Assembly: GCA_002354055.1 (NCBI GenBank) | Contig: DEKW01000012.1 | Span: 184,567-248,566, forward strand | Direction of reading: 5' to 3' | DNA: 64,000 bases | Source: Bacteroidales bacterium UBA2712 | GTDB lineage: Bacteria; Bacteroidota; Bacteroidia; Bacteroidales; Paludibacteraceae | Shown here: in pieces, positions 6,902 through 15,000 of the stretch | Layout of the letters: the number at the start of each line of letters is the position of its first letter | Numbering within the stretch: the first letter of the stretch is position 1 | The notes under the pieces: model-generated | Databases searched by the model: none | The model's input: only the letters and a program-made list of their open reading frames with translations | What the model was told of the DNA's origin: nothing | Program-made: the position numbers and the translations under genes

Positions 6902-8002
6902 TTACTCCAGATCGATGTGCTCCGCCTGGACGGGGGAGGAGAGGAAGAGCGATGCGGATTGCGAGAAGCGGTCCGCATTTTCTGTGGTCAGGTAGTGGCA
7001 GGAGCCCATAGGCGAGCTAGAAGAACTAGGCGAACCAGAAGAACTAGGCGAGCTAGACGAACTAGAAGAACTAGAAAAACTAGAGGGGGCAGAGGTCGTT
7101 TTTGAGAGTTGGGACTCGTATTCCGGGTGGCGGAGGAGGTAGTCGGCGAGGGAACGAGCTACCAGTGAGCCTTGGGAGATGACCTCGATTTTTCGAGATA
7201 TCGAGTTATCGACAGATCGAGATATCGAGCTATCGATAGATCGAGAAGTCGAAGGGAGAGTCTTCTCCAGCCAGGCGTTGATCTTCGGCAGCAACAGCGG
7301 ATAGTGGGTGCAACCCAAAATCAAGGTATCAATCTGCGGGTCTTTCTCTAAAATCTGCCGCAGGTAGAGATCGACAAAGTAGTCTGCGCCGGGGTTGAGG
7401 TGTTCGCCATTCTCGATAAGCGGCACCCACAGCGGGCAAGCCTGCTGCACAACCGTAAATGGTTGTGCATTTACCATTTGGTCATTTACCAATTGGTCAT
7501 TTATTTGATCATTTGGTAATTTAGCTATTTTCTCCAATTCGAGGACGTAGCTCTCGGAGGAGACGGTAGCCGGCGTGGCGAGGATGCCTATGTGGCCTGT
7601 CTTGGTGATTGCCGGCACGGCTTCTACTGTGGGACGGATGACGCCCAAGACATTTAGAGACCGTCCTTCGGACTGACAGAATACAGACCGCTTCCAGGTG
7701 TGACCCAGACCGTCCTCCGGACTGACAGACCGAAGAAGAGGCAGGTCCTTTTGCTGAATGGTTCGCAAGGCTTTCGCAGAGGCGGTATTGCAAGCCAAAA
7801 TGACCAACGCGCAGTCTTGGGAGAAGAGGTATTTGACCGCCTGAAGGGTATATCGGTAAATAACATCGAACGAGTGCGTGCCATAAGGCGCACGGGCGTT
7901 GTCCCCCAGGTACAGATAGTCGTACTGAGGTAACTCCCGGCGGATCGCTTCCAAGATGGTCAAACCGCCATAACCGCTGTCAAAAATACCGATTTTTGCC
8001 AT
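6902..8002 (-). CDS. murI: Glutamate racemase with repeat-derived insertions (366 aa)
   Basis: MurI converts L- to D-glutamate for peptidoglycan. The start at 8002 (MAKIGIFDSGYGG) follows a good promoter. Both catalytic cysteines are present, in LACNTASA and LGCTHYPLL, with the FDSGYGG and GDNARAPYG motifs. The family is usually 260-290 aa; the extra residues come from repeats: a CGGTCTG-type insert (SVSPEDGLGHTWKRSVF), NDQINDQLVNDQMVN, SRSIDSSISRSVDNSISR and a Ser-rich tail. All keep the frame, so the enzyme is probably active. It is divergent from dnaN. Confidence 0.93.
   Translation of the reverse strand: MAKIGIFDSGYGGLTILEAIRRELPQYDYLYLGDNARAPYGTHSFDVIYRYTLQAVKYLFSQDCALVILACNTASAKALRTIQQKDLPLLRSVSPEDGLGHTWKRSVFCQSEGRSLNVLGVIRPTVEAVPAITKTGHIGILATPATVSSESYVLELEKIAKLPNDQINDQLVNDQMVNAQPFTVVQQACPLWVPLIENGEHLNPGADYFVDLYLRQILEKDPQIDTLILGCTHYPLLLPKINAWLEKTLPSTSRSIDSSISRSVDNSISRKIEVISQGSLVARSLADYLLRHPEYESQLSKTTSAPSSFSSSSSSSSSPSSSGSPSSSSSPMGSCHYLTTENADRFSQSASLFLSSPVQAEHIDLE
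7014..7085. repeat. Eight 9-bp repeats in murI
   Basis: Units of the form GAACTAGAA / GAGCTAGAA / GAACTAGGC follow one another without gaps and encode the Ser/Pro-rich C-terminal region of MurI on the minus strand. Confidence 0.9.
7194..7249. repeat. Seven 8-bp repeats in murI
   Basis: Units CGAGATAT, CGAGTTAT, CGACAGAT, CGAGATAT, CGAGCTAT, CGATAGAT and CGAGAAGT encode the SRSIDSSISRSVDNSIS stretch. Eight is not a multiple of three, so gain or loss of one unit would shift the murI frame. Confidence 0.9.
7469..7523. repeat. AAATGGT/AAATGACC repeat in murI
   Basis: Reverse-strand copies of the AAATGACCAAATGGT motif encode NDQINDQLVNDQMVN in MurI. The same family recurs near 18763, 23599, 23888, 25214 and 52326. 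Confidence 0.88.
7658..7733. repeat. CGGTCTG...CTGTCAG repeat cluster in murI
   Basis: Read on the minus strand, CGGTCTG recurs about every 20-27 bases with CTGTCAGTCCG between copies. It inserts about 28 residues before VLGVIRPTVEA in MurI. Related clusters interrupt radA (12209) and a TPR-like gene (57414). Confidence 0.8.
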
Positions 8003-8011
8003 AATTCGCTG

Positions 8012-8042
8012 CAAAAGTACTACTTTTTTTGCAAATATCCAA
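8012..8042 (-). promoter_or_regulatory. murI promoter
   Basis: On the minus strand, TTG (8042-8040) and TACTTTTG (8019-8012) are spaced 23 nt. Its -33 lies 8 bp from the -33 of the dnaN promoter, so the two divergent promoters are back to back. Confidence 0.75.
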
Positions 8043-8049
8043 ATTTTTC

Positions 8050-8080
8050 TTGCGTATATCAGAAAAAAATTGTATCTTTG
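8050..8080 (+). promoter_or_regulatory. dnaN promoter
   Basis: TTG at 8050-8052 and TATCTTTG at 8073-8080, spaced 23 nt. The leader to the dnaN ATG is about 50 nt. Confidence 0.8.
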
Positions 8081-8137
8081 CACGCTAAAATGTGAAAATT
8101 ACAATAAATTGTAAAAAATAATTAAAAAGATACGTAT

Positions 8138-9262
8138 ATGAAATTCAATGTTTCGAGTTCAAAACTCTTTTCCCAATTGCAGGCTGTGAGCCGCGTGATT
8201 AACAGTAAGAATGCGCTTCCGATTCTGGATGACGTGCTGTTTGATTTGGCGGGCAACGAGCTGCGCCTGACGGCTTCCGACGGCGAGACCACCATTCGTA
8301 CCTCTGTAGAGGTTGAGGGCGTAGAAGGTAGCGGCAAAGTGGCTTCGGCGGCTAAACTGTTGTTAGAGACCCTCAAGGAGTTCAGCGAGCAACCGCTGGC
8401 CTTCACCATCGACGAGAATAATTTTGCGGTGAACATGGTTAGCCAGAACGGTACCTATTCGTTTGTCGGCGTGAACGGCAACGAGTATCCGGAGATGCCG
8501 GAGGCTGAGGGTGACGCGAAGGTGGTGAACATGCCTGCCGGCGTGCTCCAGAGCGCGATTGAGAAGACGATCTTCTGTACTGCGGACGATGAGTTGCGCC
8601 CTGTGATGAACGGTATTTTCTTCGACATCGCCGAGGACAAAGTGACGATGGTAGCTACCGACGCGCACCGTCTGGTTCGTTACACGAACGAGGGTGTGAA
8701 AGCCGGCGTGGCTGCAAGTTTCATCCTGCCGAAAAAACCGGCAAGTCTCTTGAAGAACCTCCTGGCGAAGGCTGACGAGGATGTCAAAGTGACTTTCGGA
8801 GCCAAGAACGCGCGCTTCGAGTTCGGCAACACGATTGTGGTTTGCCGTCAGATCGAGGGCCGTTTCCCGAACTATAACGCCGTCATCCCGCAGGCGAACC
8901 AGAACGTCGTAACCATCGACCGTCAGACCCTCATCAACGCTTGTAAACGTGTGGCTGTCTTCGCCAACAACGGTACCGCACAGCTGCGTCTGGCGCTCAG
9001 CGAGAACCAGATCAAGATCTCCGCACAGGACATCGATTTCTCGACCAGCGCAGAGGAGCTCATCTCCTGCGACTACAACGGCACGCCGATGGCGATCGGT
9101 TTCAAGGCGCCGTTCCTCATCGATTTGCTCAGCTCCATCGCTTCCGCAGATGTCCTGCTGAAGCTGGCTGACCCGGCTCGCGCAGGTCTGATCCTGCCGG
9201 CGGAGAACGAGGAGAACGAAGATGTCCTCATGTTGCTGATGCCGATGTTGCTGAACGACTAA
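8138..9262 (+). CDS. dnaN: DNA polymerase III beta subunit (sliding clamp)
   Basis: DnaN forms the ring-shaped clamp that tethers DNA polymerase III to DNA. Length (374 aa) and motifs fit: N-terminal MKFNVSSSKLFSQLQAVSRVI, the central ATDAHRLV block, EGRFPNYNAVIP in the third domain, and the C-terminal LLMPMLLND, which matches the conserved M-P-M tail of the protein-binding pocket. The gene has its own promoter and is divergent from murI rather than next to dnaA, a common arrangement in Bacteroidales. The next gene begins 4 nt later. Confidence 0.97.
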   Translation: MKFNVSSSKLFSQLQAVSRVINSKNALPILDDVLFDLAGNELRLTASDGETTIRTSVEVEGVEGSGKVASAAKLLLETLKEFSEQPLAFTIDENNFAVNMVSQNGTYSFVGVNGNEYPEMPEAEGDAKVVNMPAGVLQSAIEKTIFCTADDELRPVMNGIFFDIAEDKVTMVATDAHRLVRYTNEGVKAGVAASFILPKKPASLLKNLLAKADEDVKVTFGAKNARFEFGNTIVVCRQIEGRFPNYNAVIPQANQNVVTIDRQTLINACKRVAVFANNGTAQLRLALSENQIKISAQDIDFSTSAEELISCDYNGTPMAIGFKAPFLIDLLSSIASADVLLKLADPARAGLILPAENEENEDVLMLLMPMLLND

Positions 9263-9266
9263 TTGT

Positions 9267-11249
9267 ATGTACCGTTCATTGACGAGCGCGGAGATCGCGC
9301 AGTTGGAGGCACAGGGCTGCTCGGCGGAGAACTGGGCGGAGATAGAGGTGGTGGAAGCGTTCGACGCGCAGTACGTGCATCACACCCGTTTCTCCGGTCA
9401 CAACCGTCTGGGAGCGTTCAAGAGAGAGATCACGCTGCCGGGTGGGCTGAAGATCCATTCGGGCATCTATAACGCCACTTTGCATAACTGCGAAGTGGGC
9501 AATGATGCGCACCTCTATAACATCCATAACTATATCGCCAACTACCACATCGGTGATAACACCTGTATCGAGAATGTCAACGCCATCCTCGTGGACCGCA
9601 AGACGACGTTCGGAAACGGAGTGCGCGTGCCGGTGATGAACGAAGGCGGTGGACGGGAGATTCCGATTTTCAATGAACTCTCCGCCAGCCTGGCGTATAT
9701 CCTGACGCTTTACCGTCACCGTCCGGCGATGATTCATGAGTTGGAGCGCCGCATCGACGAGTACGCCGAGGCGCAGGCCTCCGATCATGGCTACATCGGC
9801 AACAACGTACACATCCTCAACTGCGGTTCGATCAAGAATGTCAAGGTCGGCGATTTTGCCGAACTGACCGGTGTGAGCCGCCTCAAGAACGGAACGATCA
9901 ACTCCAACGAAGCGGCTCCTGTACGGCTCGGCAGTGGTGTCAAGTGTACGGATTTTATCATCGCTTCGGGCGTAGAGATTGGCGACTCGACGCTGGTGGA
10001 CAAGTGCTTCGTAGGGCAGGGATGTATCTTCGACAAGCACTACTCCGCGGGCGAGAGTCTGTTCTTCAGTAACTGCCAGGGCATGCACGGAGAGGCCTGT
10101 GCGATTTTCGCAGGTCCTTATACCGTGACCCACCATAAATCAACTTTGTTGATTGCCGGTATGTTCTCTTTCCTGAACGCCGGTTCGGGTTCGAACCAGT
10201 CGAACCACATGTACAAACTCGGTCCGATCCACCAGGGTATCGCTGAGCGCGGTGCGAAAACGACCAGTGATAGTTATCTGCTCTGGCCGTCCAAAGTGGG
10301 TGCATTCTCCCTCGTTATGGGACGTCACACCCACCACGCCGACACCTCCGATCTGCCTTTCTCGTACCTCATAGAGAACAACTCCGAGAGTTATTTGGTG
10401 CCCGGCGCGAACCTGCGTACTGTAGGTACGATCCGTGACGCGCAGAAATGGCCGAAACGTGACAACCGCAAGGATCCGCACAAACTCGACCAGATCAATT
10501 TCAACCTCCTGAGCCCTTATACGGTTCAGAAGATGTGGCGCGGACGCGAGGTTCTCAACGAACTCGAGGCGCTCAGCGGCGAGAACACCGAGGTCTATGG
10601 TTACAGGAACTGTAAGATCCGTAACTCGTCCCTCAAGCACGGACGCGAACTCTATACCATCGGCATCCAGAAATTCCTCGGAAACAGCCTCATCAGCCGG
10701 CTGGAGAAGAAGGAATGGAAGACGATCGAAGAGGTGCGTGCGGCCTTACAGCCCGACAGCCAAGCCGGCTTGGGAGACTGGGTCGATATGGCTGGTCTCA
10801 TCGCTCCGCGTGGCGAAGTGAGCAAGATGCTGGACGCCATCGAAGCCGGACAAATGAGCCTCGAAGCGATCCAGACATGCATGGAGCAGATGCACGCGAA
10901 CTACTACTCGTACGAGTGGACCTGGGCGCTCGACAAACTCGAGCAGGTGTGGGGTTGTCCGGTCAGCGAAGTGACCCTTCCGCAGATCCGCGAGACCATA
11001 GAGGCCTGGCGTGACGCGGTAGTCAAACTCGACAGGATGGTCTATGACGATGCCCGCAAAGAGTTTGACCTCAACAGCCAGACGGGCTTCGGCGTCGATG
11101 GCGACCGCCAACAAGCGGAAGCGGACTTTGAAGAAGTGCGCGGATCGTTTGAGTCCAACTCCTTCGTTAAAGCCGTCCTCGAACATATCGAGAAAAAGAC
11201 CGCTTTGGGGAATAAAATACTCGAAAAACTATCCAAAGTAGCATTATAG
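9267..11249 (+). CDS. DUF4954 family left-handed beta-helix protein (660 aa)
   Basis: The length and sequence fit DUF4954, a Bacteroidota/spirochaete family with hexapeptide-repeat (LbetaH) turns, seen as HSGIYNATLHNCEVGNDAHL, NGVRVPV, GVEIGDSTLVDKCFVGQGCIF and NVHILNCGSIKNVKVGDFAEL. Such helices usually carry acyl- or sugar-nucleotide-transferase activity, but the substrate is not known. The C-terminal third is helical (residues 450-660). It follows dnaN by 4 nt and precedes rnz by 7 nt, so the three are likely cotranscribed, an arrangement with no obvious pathway logic. Confidence 0.88.
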   Translation: MYRSLTSAEIAQLEAQGCSAENWAEIEVVEAFDAQYVHHTRFSGHNRLGAFKREITLPGGLKIHSGIYNATLHNCEVGNDAHLYNIHNYIANYHIGDNTCIENVNAILVDRKTTFGNGVRVPVMNEGGGREIPIFNELSASLAYILTLYRHRPAMIHELERRIDEYAEAQASDHGYIGNNVHILNCGSIKNVKVGDFAELTGVSRLKNGTINSNEAAPVRLGSGVKCTDFIIASGVEIGDSTLVDKCFVGQGCIFDKHYSAGESLFFSNCQGMHGEACAIFAGPYTVTHHKSTLLIAGMFSFLNAGSGSNQSNHMYKLGPIHQGIAERGAKTTSDSYLLWPSKVGAFSLVMGRHTHHADTSDLPFSYLIENNSESYLVPGANLRTVGTIRDAQKWPKRDNRKDPHKLDQINFNLLSPYTVQKMWRGREVLNELEALSGENTEVYGYRNCKIRNSSLKHGRELYTIGIQKFLGNSLISRLEKKEWKTIEEVRAALQPDSQAGLGDWVDMAGLIAPRGEVSKMLDAIEAGQMSLEAIQTCMEQMHANYYSYEWTWALDKLEQVWGCPVSEVTLPQIRETIEAWRDAVVKLDRMVYDDARKEFDLNSQTGFGVDGDRQQAEADFEEVRGSFESNSFVKAVLEHIEKKTALGNKILEKLSKVAL

Positions 11250-11256
11250 TTTACCA

Positions 11257-12066
11257 ATGAGCGAAGCAAAAGTTACGATATTAGGTTGCGGCAGCGCGAA
11301 GCCGACAAAAACCACTTCCCCTTCGGGGCAGTTGGTGGAGTTGTGCGACAAGTCCTTCCTCGTCGATTGCGGCGAAGGAGTGCTGCTGACCATGCAGCGG
11401 CTCGGTGTTCACACCGGGCGGCTGTATAATATCTTCATCTCCCATCTCCACGGAGACCATTGTTTCGGTCTCATCGGGCTTTTGACGACGCTCGGCATGC
11501 TCAAACGTACGCAGCCGATGCATATCTATGCCCACCCGGACCTGGAGAAACTGCTCACGCCGCTCCTCAACTATCACGCGAACGACCGTCTCTACGACAT
11601 CATCTTCCATCCCATCAACCCCCGCAAACATGAGGTGATCTTCGAGGATCGCACCGTTTCTGTGGAGACCATCCCGCTCAAGCACGGGGTGCCGACTTGC
11701 GGTTTTCTCTTCAAAGAGACCCATCGGGTCAAGAACGAAGATGGCACGTTCAGTTATGAGACGAAGAAACGCTACGCGTACTGCTCCGACACGATGTACA
11801 GCGAGAAGATCGTTCCGATTATCGAAGGCGTCGATACCCTCTACCACGAGTCCACGTTCCTGCAAAGCCTCGCTGCACGGAGCAAAGAGGTGCAACACTC
11901 TACCGCTGCGGACGCGGCGAAGATCGCTTCGCTGGCGAAGGTCGGCAAGTTGATTCTCGGCCATTATTCCGCGCGCATCGAAGACCACTCGCTCTTCCTC
12001 GCGGAAGCCAAACCCATCTTCGAGAACACCCTCCTTGCCGAGGAAAATGATGTGATAGATTTATAA
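11257..12066 (+). CDS. rnz: Ribonuclease Z
   Basis: RNase Z is a zinc metallo-beta-lactamase-fold endonuclease that trims tRNA 3' ends. The metal site is clear in HLHGDH (His63, His65, Asp67, His68), with later ligands in LKHGVPTCGFLF, CSDTMYSE and the C-terminal GHYSAR. The length of 269 aa is slightly below the usual 300-305. It lies 7 nt after the DUF4954 gene. Its TAA stop falls at the start of a 7-bp tandem repeat that also supplies the radA start codon. Confidence 0.95.
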   Translation: MSEAKVTILGCGSAKPTKTTSPSGQLVELCDKSFLVDCGEGVLLTMQRLGVHTGRLYNIFISHLHGDHCFGLIGLLTTLGMLKRTQPMHIYAHPDLEKLLTPLLNYHANDRLYDIIFHPINPRKHEVIFEDRTVSVETIPLKHGVPTCGFLFKETHRVKNEDGTFSYETKKRYAYCSDTMYSEKIVPIIEGVDTLYHESTFLQSLAARSKEVQHSTAADAAKIASLAKVGKLILGHYSARIEDHSLFLAEAKPIFENTLLAEENDVIDL

Positions 12067-12099
12067 ATCATAAACCATAAATCCTAAATCCTAAATGGC
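12065..12099. repeat. Five 7-bp repeats joining rnz and radA
   Basis: Units AAATCAT, AAACCAT, AAATCCT, AAATCCT and AAATGGC. The first overlaps the rnz TAA stop and the last contains the radA ATG at 12095, so the repeat forms the whole intergenic junction. Confidence 0.88.
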
Positions 12100-13468
12100 A
12101 AAGCCCTCCATCCAATATGTCTGCTCGTCCTGCGGTGCCAAAGCCCCGCAGATGCTCGGTCGCTGCCCTGTCTGCGGAGAGTGGGGGACGTATGAGGAGG
12201 AGATCTTACAGCGAAGCGGTCTGTCAGCGAAGCGGTCTGTCAGCGCACGCGGTCTGTCAGGCGAAGCCGCTCTTCCCAAACGCCTCCAAGACATCGTAGC
12301 CACCGACGAGATGCGTATCGACCTGCATAACGGCGAACTGAACCGCGTCTTGGGAGGAGGACTCGTGCCGGGAAGCCTTGTGCTTCTGGGTGGCGAACCC
12401 GGTATCGGCAAATCGACCCTCGCGCTTCAGGTGCTCATGCAGCAAGGCGAGCGGAAGACTTTCTACGCTTCGGGCGAAGAGTCCGTCCGCCAACTCAAAC
12501 TGCGCGCCGAACGCCTTGCTGGAAACGCCGAGAACCTCTATATCTCTTCGGAGACCTCGCTGGAACGCATCTTGGAGCAGGTCAAGGAACTCGACCCCGA
12601 CGTCGTGGTCATCGACTCCATCCAGACTATCGGTACCGAAGCCGTCGAAGCGACTATCGGCAGCCTCACGCAGGTCAAAGAGTGCGCAGCGCGGATCATG
12701 GAGTTTGCCAAGACGCGTAATATACCCTTCATCATCATCGGTCACATCAACAAAGAGGGCTCGCTCGCGGGACCCAAAGTGCTCGAGCACATCGTTGATA
12801 CCGTCCTGCAATTTGAGGGCGATCACCAGTATATGTACCGCATCCTCCGGGCGCAGAAGAACCGTTTCGGCTCAACCTCCGAACTCGGCATCTATGAGAT
12901 GCGGCAGGATGGTCTGCGCGAAGTGACCAACCCCTCTGAACTGCTCCTTTCTACCGCGCGCGAAGGCCTCTCCGGCATCGCTATCGCAGCAGCAGTAGAA
13001 GGTGTCCGGCCCTTCATGATCGAGGTGCAAGCCCTCGTCTCCTCCGCCGCGTACGGCACGCCCCAACGCTCCTCCACGGGCTTTGACGGAAGGCGTCTGA
13101 ACATGCTTCTGGCCGTCCTCGAGAAACGTGTGGGATTCAAACTGCTGCAGAAAGATGTCTTCCTCAATATTGCCGGAGGGCTCCGTGTGGATGACACCGC
13201 TATCGACCTTGCGGTCCTGGCTGCCGTCTTGAGCAGTAATATGGACATCGCCCTCGATGCCGCTACCTGTCTCTGCGGCGAAGTGGGATTAGCCGGAGAG
13301 ATCCGCTCCGTCAACCGCATCGAACAACGCATCGCCGAGGCGCAAAAACTCGGCTTCAAACGGATTATCATTCCCGCTGACCAGAAGGGTGATTTTTCAC
13401 GTTTTTCCATCGAAGTGGTTCCTGTAAGGAAAGTTACAGACGCTTTTAGACTGCTGATTAAGGCATAA
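12095..13468 (+). CDS. radA: DNA repair protein RadA/Sms
   Basis: RadA is a RecA-like ATPase that helps branch migration during recombination. Domains in order: a four-cysteine zinc finger (YVCSSCGAKAPQMLGRCPVCGEW, residues 9-30), the ATPase core with Walker A GEPGIGKS (about 100-107), the RadA-specific KNRFG motif in AQKNRFGSTSELG, and a Lon-like C-terminal domain. The linker after the zinc finger is interrupted by a 16-bp repeat insert (LQRSGLSAKRSVSARGLSG). The start codon lies in the last unit of a 7-bp repeat. A promoter for the next gene follows. Confidence 0.96.
   Translation: MAKPSIQYVCSSCGAKAPQMLGRCPVCGEWGTYEEEILQRSGLSAKRSVSARGLSGEAALPKRLQDIVATDEMRIDLHNGELNRVLGGGLVPGSLVLLGGEPGIGKSTLALQVLMQQGERKTFYASGEESVRQLKLRAERLAGNAENLYISSETSLERILEQVKELDPDVVVIDSIQTIGTEAVEATIGSLTQVKECAARIMEFAKTRNIPFIIIGHINKEGSLAGPKVLEHIVDTVLQFEGDHQYMYRILRAQKNRFGSTSELGIYEMRQDGLREVTNPSELLLSTAREGLSGIAIAAAVEGVRPFMIEVQALVSSAAYGTPQRSSTGFDGRRLNMLLAVLEKRVGFKLLQKDVFLNIAGGLRVDDTAIDLAVLAAVLSSNMDIALDAATCLCGEVGLAGEIRSVNRIEQRIAEAQKLGFKRIIIPADQKGDFSRFSIEVVPVRKVTDAFRLLIKA
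12209..12270. repeat. 16-bp repeats in radA (CGGTCTGTCAG family)
   Basis: Two identical 16-mers CAGCGAAGCGGTCTGT (12209-12240), then CAGCGCACGCGGTCTGT and CAGGCGAAGCCG. They lie in the flexible linker between zinc finger and ATPase core and keep the reading frame. Confidence 0.88.
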
Positions 13469-13492
13469 ATCGTGCAAAAATGTCTTTTTTTC

Positions 13493-13523
13493 TTGCGTAT
13501 GTGAGAAAAAATGTGTATCTTTG
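13493..13523 (+). promoter_or_regulatory. Promoter of the barrel protein-uppS-bamA-ompH operon
   Basis: TTG at 13493-13495 and TATCTTTG at 13516-13523, 23 nt apart. The first ATG is only 16 nt past the -7 element, so the leader is very short. Confidence 0.78.
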
Positions 13524-13538
13524 CACGCTTATTTTGTA

Positions 13539-14255
13539 ATGATGTGTAAAAAGTGCCGCATAGTATGTCTATTTTTATTACTCGCGTGTGCGAGTATGAG
13601 CGCTCATGCGCAGGGGCAACCATACCTCTGCGAGTTCGGCTTGCAAGGTGGCTGCGGCTATTATACAGGAGAGGCCACGCCGCATATCTTCATGAATCCC
13701 CGAGAGGCGTTTGGCTTGCATTTCCGCTATAAGTTTACCAAAAGATGGGCGATTCAGGCAAAACTGTCGTCCCAGCGTATCACCGGAAACGAGTACTATT
13801 TCGAGACAGGAAAGATGCCTGTGAAGCTGGACACCAAATGGGAGAACCAACTCATCAACGCGGACGTCATGGCGGAGTTTAACTTCTTCCGCTTCGGCGA
13901 AGCGAACAAGTATGACAAGCGTATCAAACCCTATACCCCGTATATCTTCCTGGGCCTCGGAGTCGGCCTCTACGGAGCTGAGGGATACACGAACGCCAAG
14001 TATAACAAAGCGGCGGCGTACCTGCCTTTCGGCATCGGCTTCAAGTGGAAATTCCATGACCAGGTGGGTCTGAATATCGCTTGGCAACATAACCTCTATT
14101 TCGCTGATAATCTGGAGAATAGGGAGGACCTCAACAACCGCCATGATCTGAACGGCAGCAACATTATGAACTGTGACTTGACCGGAATGGTCACTGTTGG
14201 CATAGTTTTTGAGTTTGCAAGGGCGAAAAAAGGATGCAGAATCTGTAATTTCTGA
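13539..14255 (+). CDS. Outer-membrane beta-barrel protein (DUF6089-like, 238 aa)
   Basis: A signal peptide ([17 protein letters not shown]) is followed by an outer-membrane barrel pattern: [47 protein letters not shown] and [19 protein letters not shown]. Its position directly before uppS and bamA matches the DUF6089 family in Bacteroidota, whose role is not known to me but is probably in envelope biogenesis. ATG codons at 13539 and 13542 are both possible; the first is used here. The next gene starts 4 nt after its stop, so it likely heads an envelope operon. Confidence 0.8.
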   Translation: MMCKKCRIVCLFLLLACASMSAHAQGQPYLCEFGLQGGCGYYTGEATPHIFMNPREAFGLHFRYKFTKRWAIQAKLSSQRITGNEYYFETGKMPVKLDTKWENQLINADVMAEFNFFRFGEANKYDKRIKPYTPYIFLGLGVGLYGAEGYTNAKYNKAAAYLPFGIGFKWKFHDQVGLNIAWQHNLYFADNLENREDLNNRHDLNGSNIMNCDLTGMVTVGIVFEFARAKKGCRICNF

Positions 14256-14259
14256 TACA

Positions 14260-15000
14260 ATGAGTTATAAAGAACAAATAGACACAGCGCGTCTGCCACG
14301 CCACGTGGCGATTATCATGGACGGCAACGGCCGATGGGCGAAGAAGCAAGGCCTGGCGCGCATGTTTGGACATAAAAAGGGCGTCGAGACCGTCCATAAT
14401 ATAACGGTCGCAGCGACGAAATTAGGTATCGAGTATCTCACCCTCTATACCTTCTCCACCGAGAATTGGAACCGCCCCAAAGAGGAGGTGGACGCCCTCA
14501 TGACCCTTCTCGTGGACACAATCGCCAAAGAGACGCCGACGCTGATGAACAACAACGTCCGTCTGCAGACCATCGGCGACATCAACCGGCTCCCCGAGGG
14601 AACGAAGCAGAAATTCCTGGCTTGTATCGACGAGACCAGCCGGAACACCGGACTGACGATGGTTATCGCTCTCAGTTATTCCGCGCGGTGGGAGATCATC
14701 GAGGCGGTGCGCGAAGCCGTTCGTCTGACTCAGGCAGGTCAACTGCGCCCCGAGGATGTCTCCGAGCAGATGGTTTCCTCCCTTATGACGACCCGCGAGA
14801 TGCCGGATCCCGACCTCCTGATCCGAACCAGCGGCGAGTATCGTATCAGCAATTTCCTGCTATGGCAACTCGCCTATAGCGAACTCTACTTCACCGATTG
14901 CCTCTGGCCGGAGTTTACCGACGAGGAGTTCTATAAGGCGATCGTGGACTATCAGAAACGTGAAAGAAGATTTGGTAAAACGAGTGAACAGATTCATTAA
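14260..15000 (+). CDS. uppS: Isoprenyl (undecaprenyl) diphosphate synthase
   Basis: UppS condenses isopentenyl units into undecaprenyl diphosphate, the lipid carrier for peptidoglycan and surface glycans. The cis-prenyltransferase signature is complete: [17 protein letters not shown] (catalytic Asp, residues 14-30), the ENWNRP motif, and the C-terminal [20 protein letters not shown] with [13 protein letters not shown]. The length of 246 aa is normal. The ATG at 14260 is used rather than an upstream TTG because homologues begin close to [12 protein letters not shown]. Its 3' end overlaps bamA. Confidence 0.97.
   Translation: MSYKEQIDTARLPRHVAIIMDGNGRWAKKQGLARMFGHKKGVETVHNITVAATKLGIEYLTLYTFSTENWNRPKEEVDALMTLLVDTIAKETPTLMNNNVRLQTIGDINRLPEGTKQKFLACIDETSRNTGLTMVIALSYSARWEIIEAVREAVRLTQAGQLRPEDVSEQMVSSLMTTREMPDPDLLIRTSGEYRISNFLLWQLAYSELYFTDCLWPEFTDEEFYKAIVDYQKRERRFGKTSEQIH

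Noticed and set aside
12209..12270. CRISPR-like array
   Set aside because: The repeats are 16 bp with no unique spacers and lie in frame in radA; no cas gene is present in the window.
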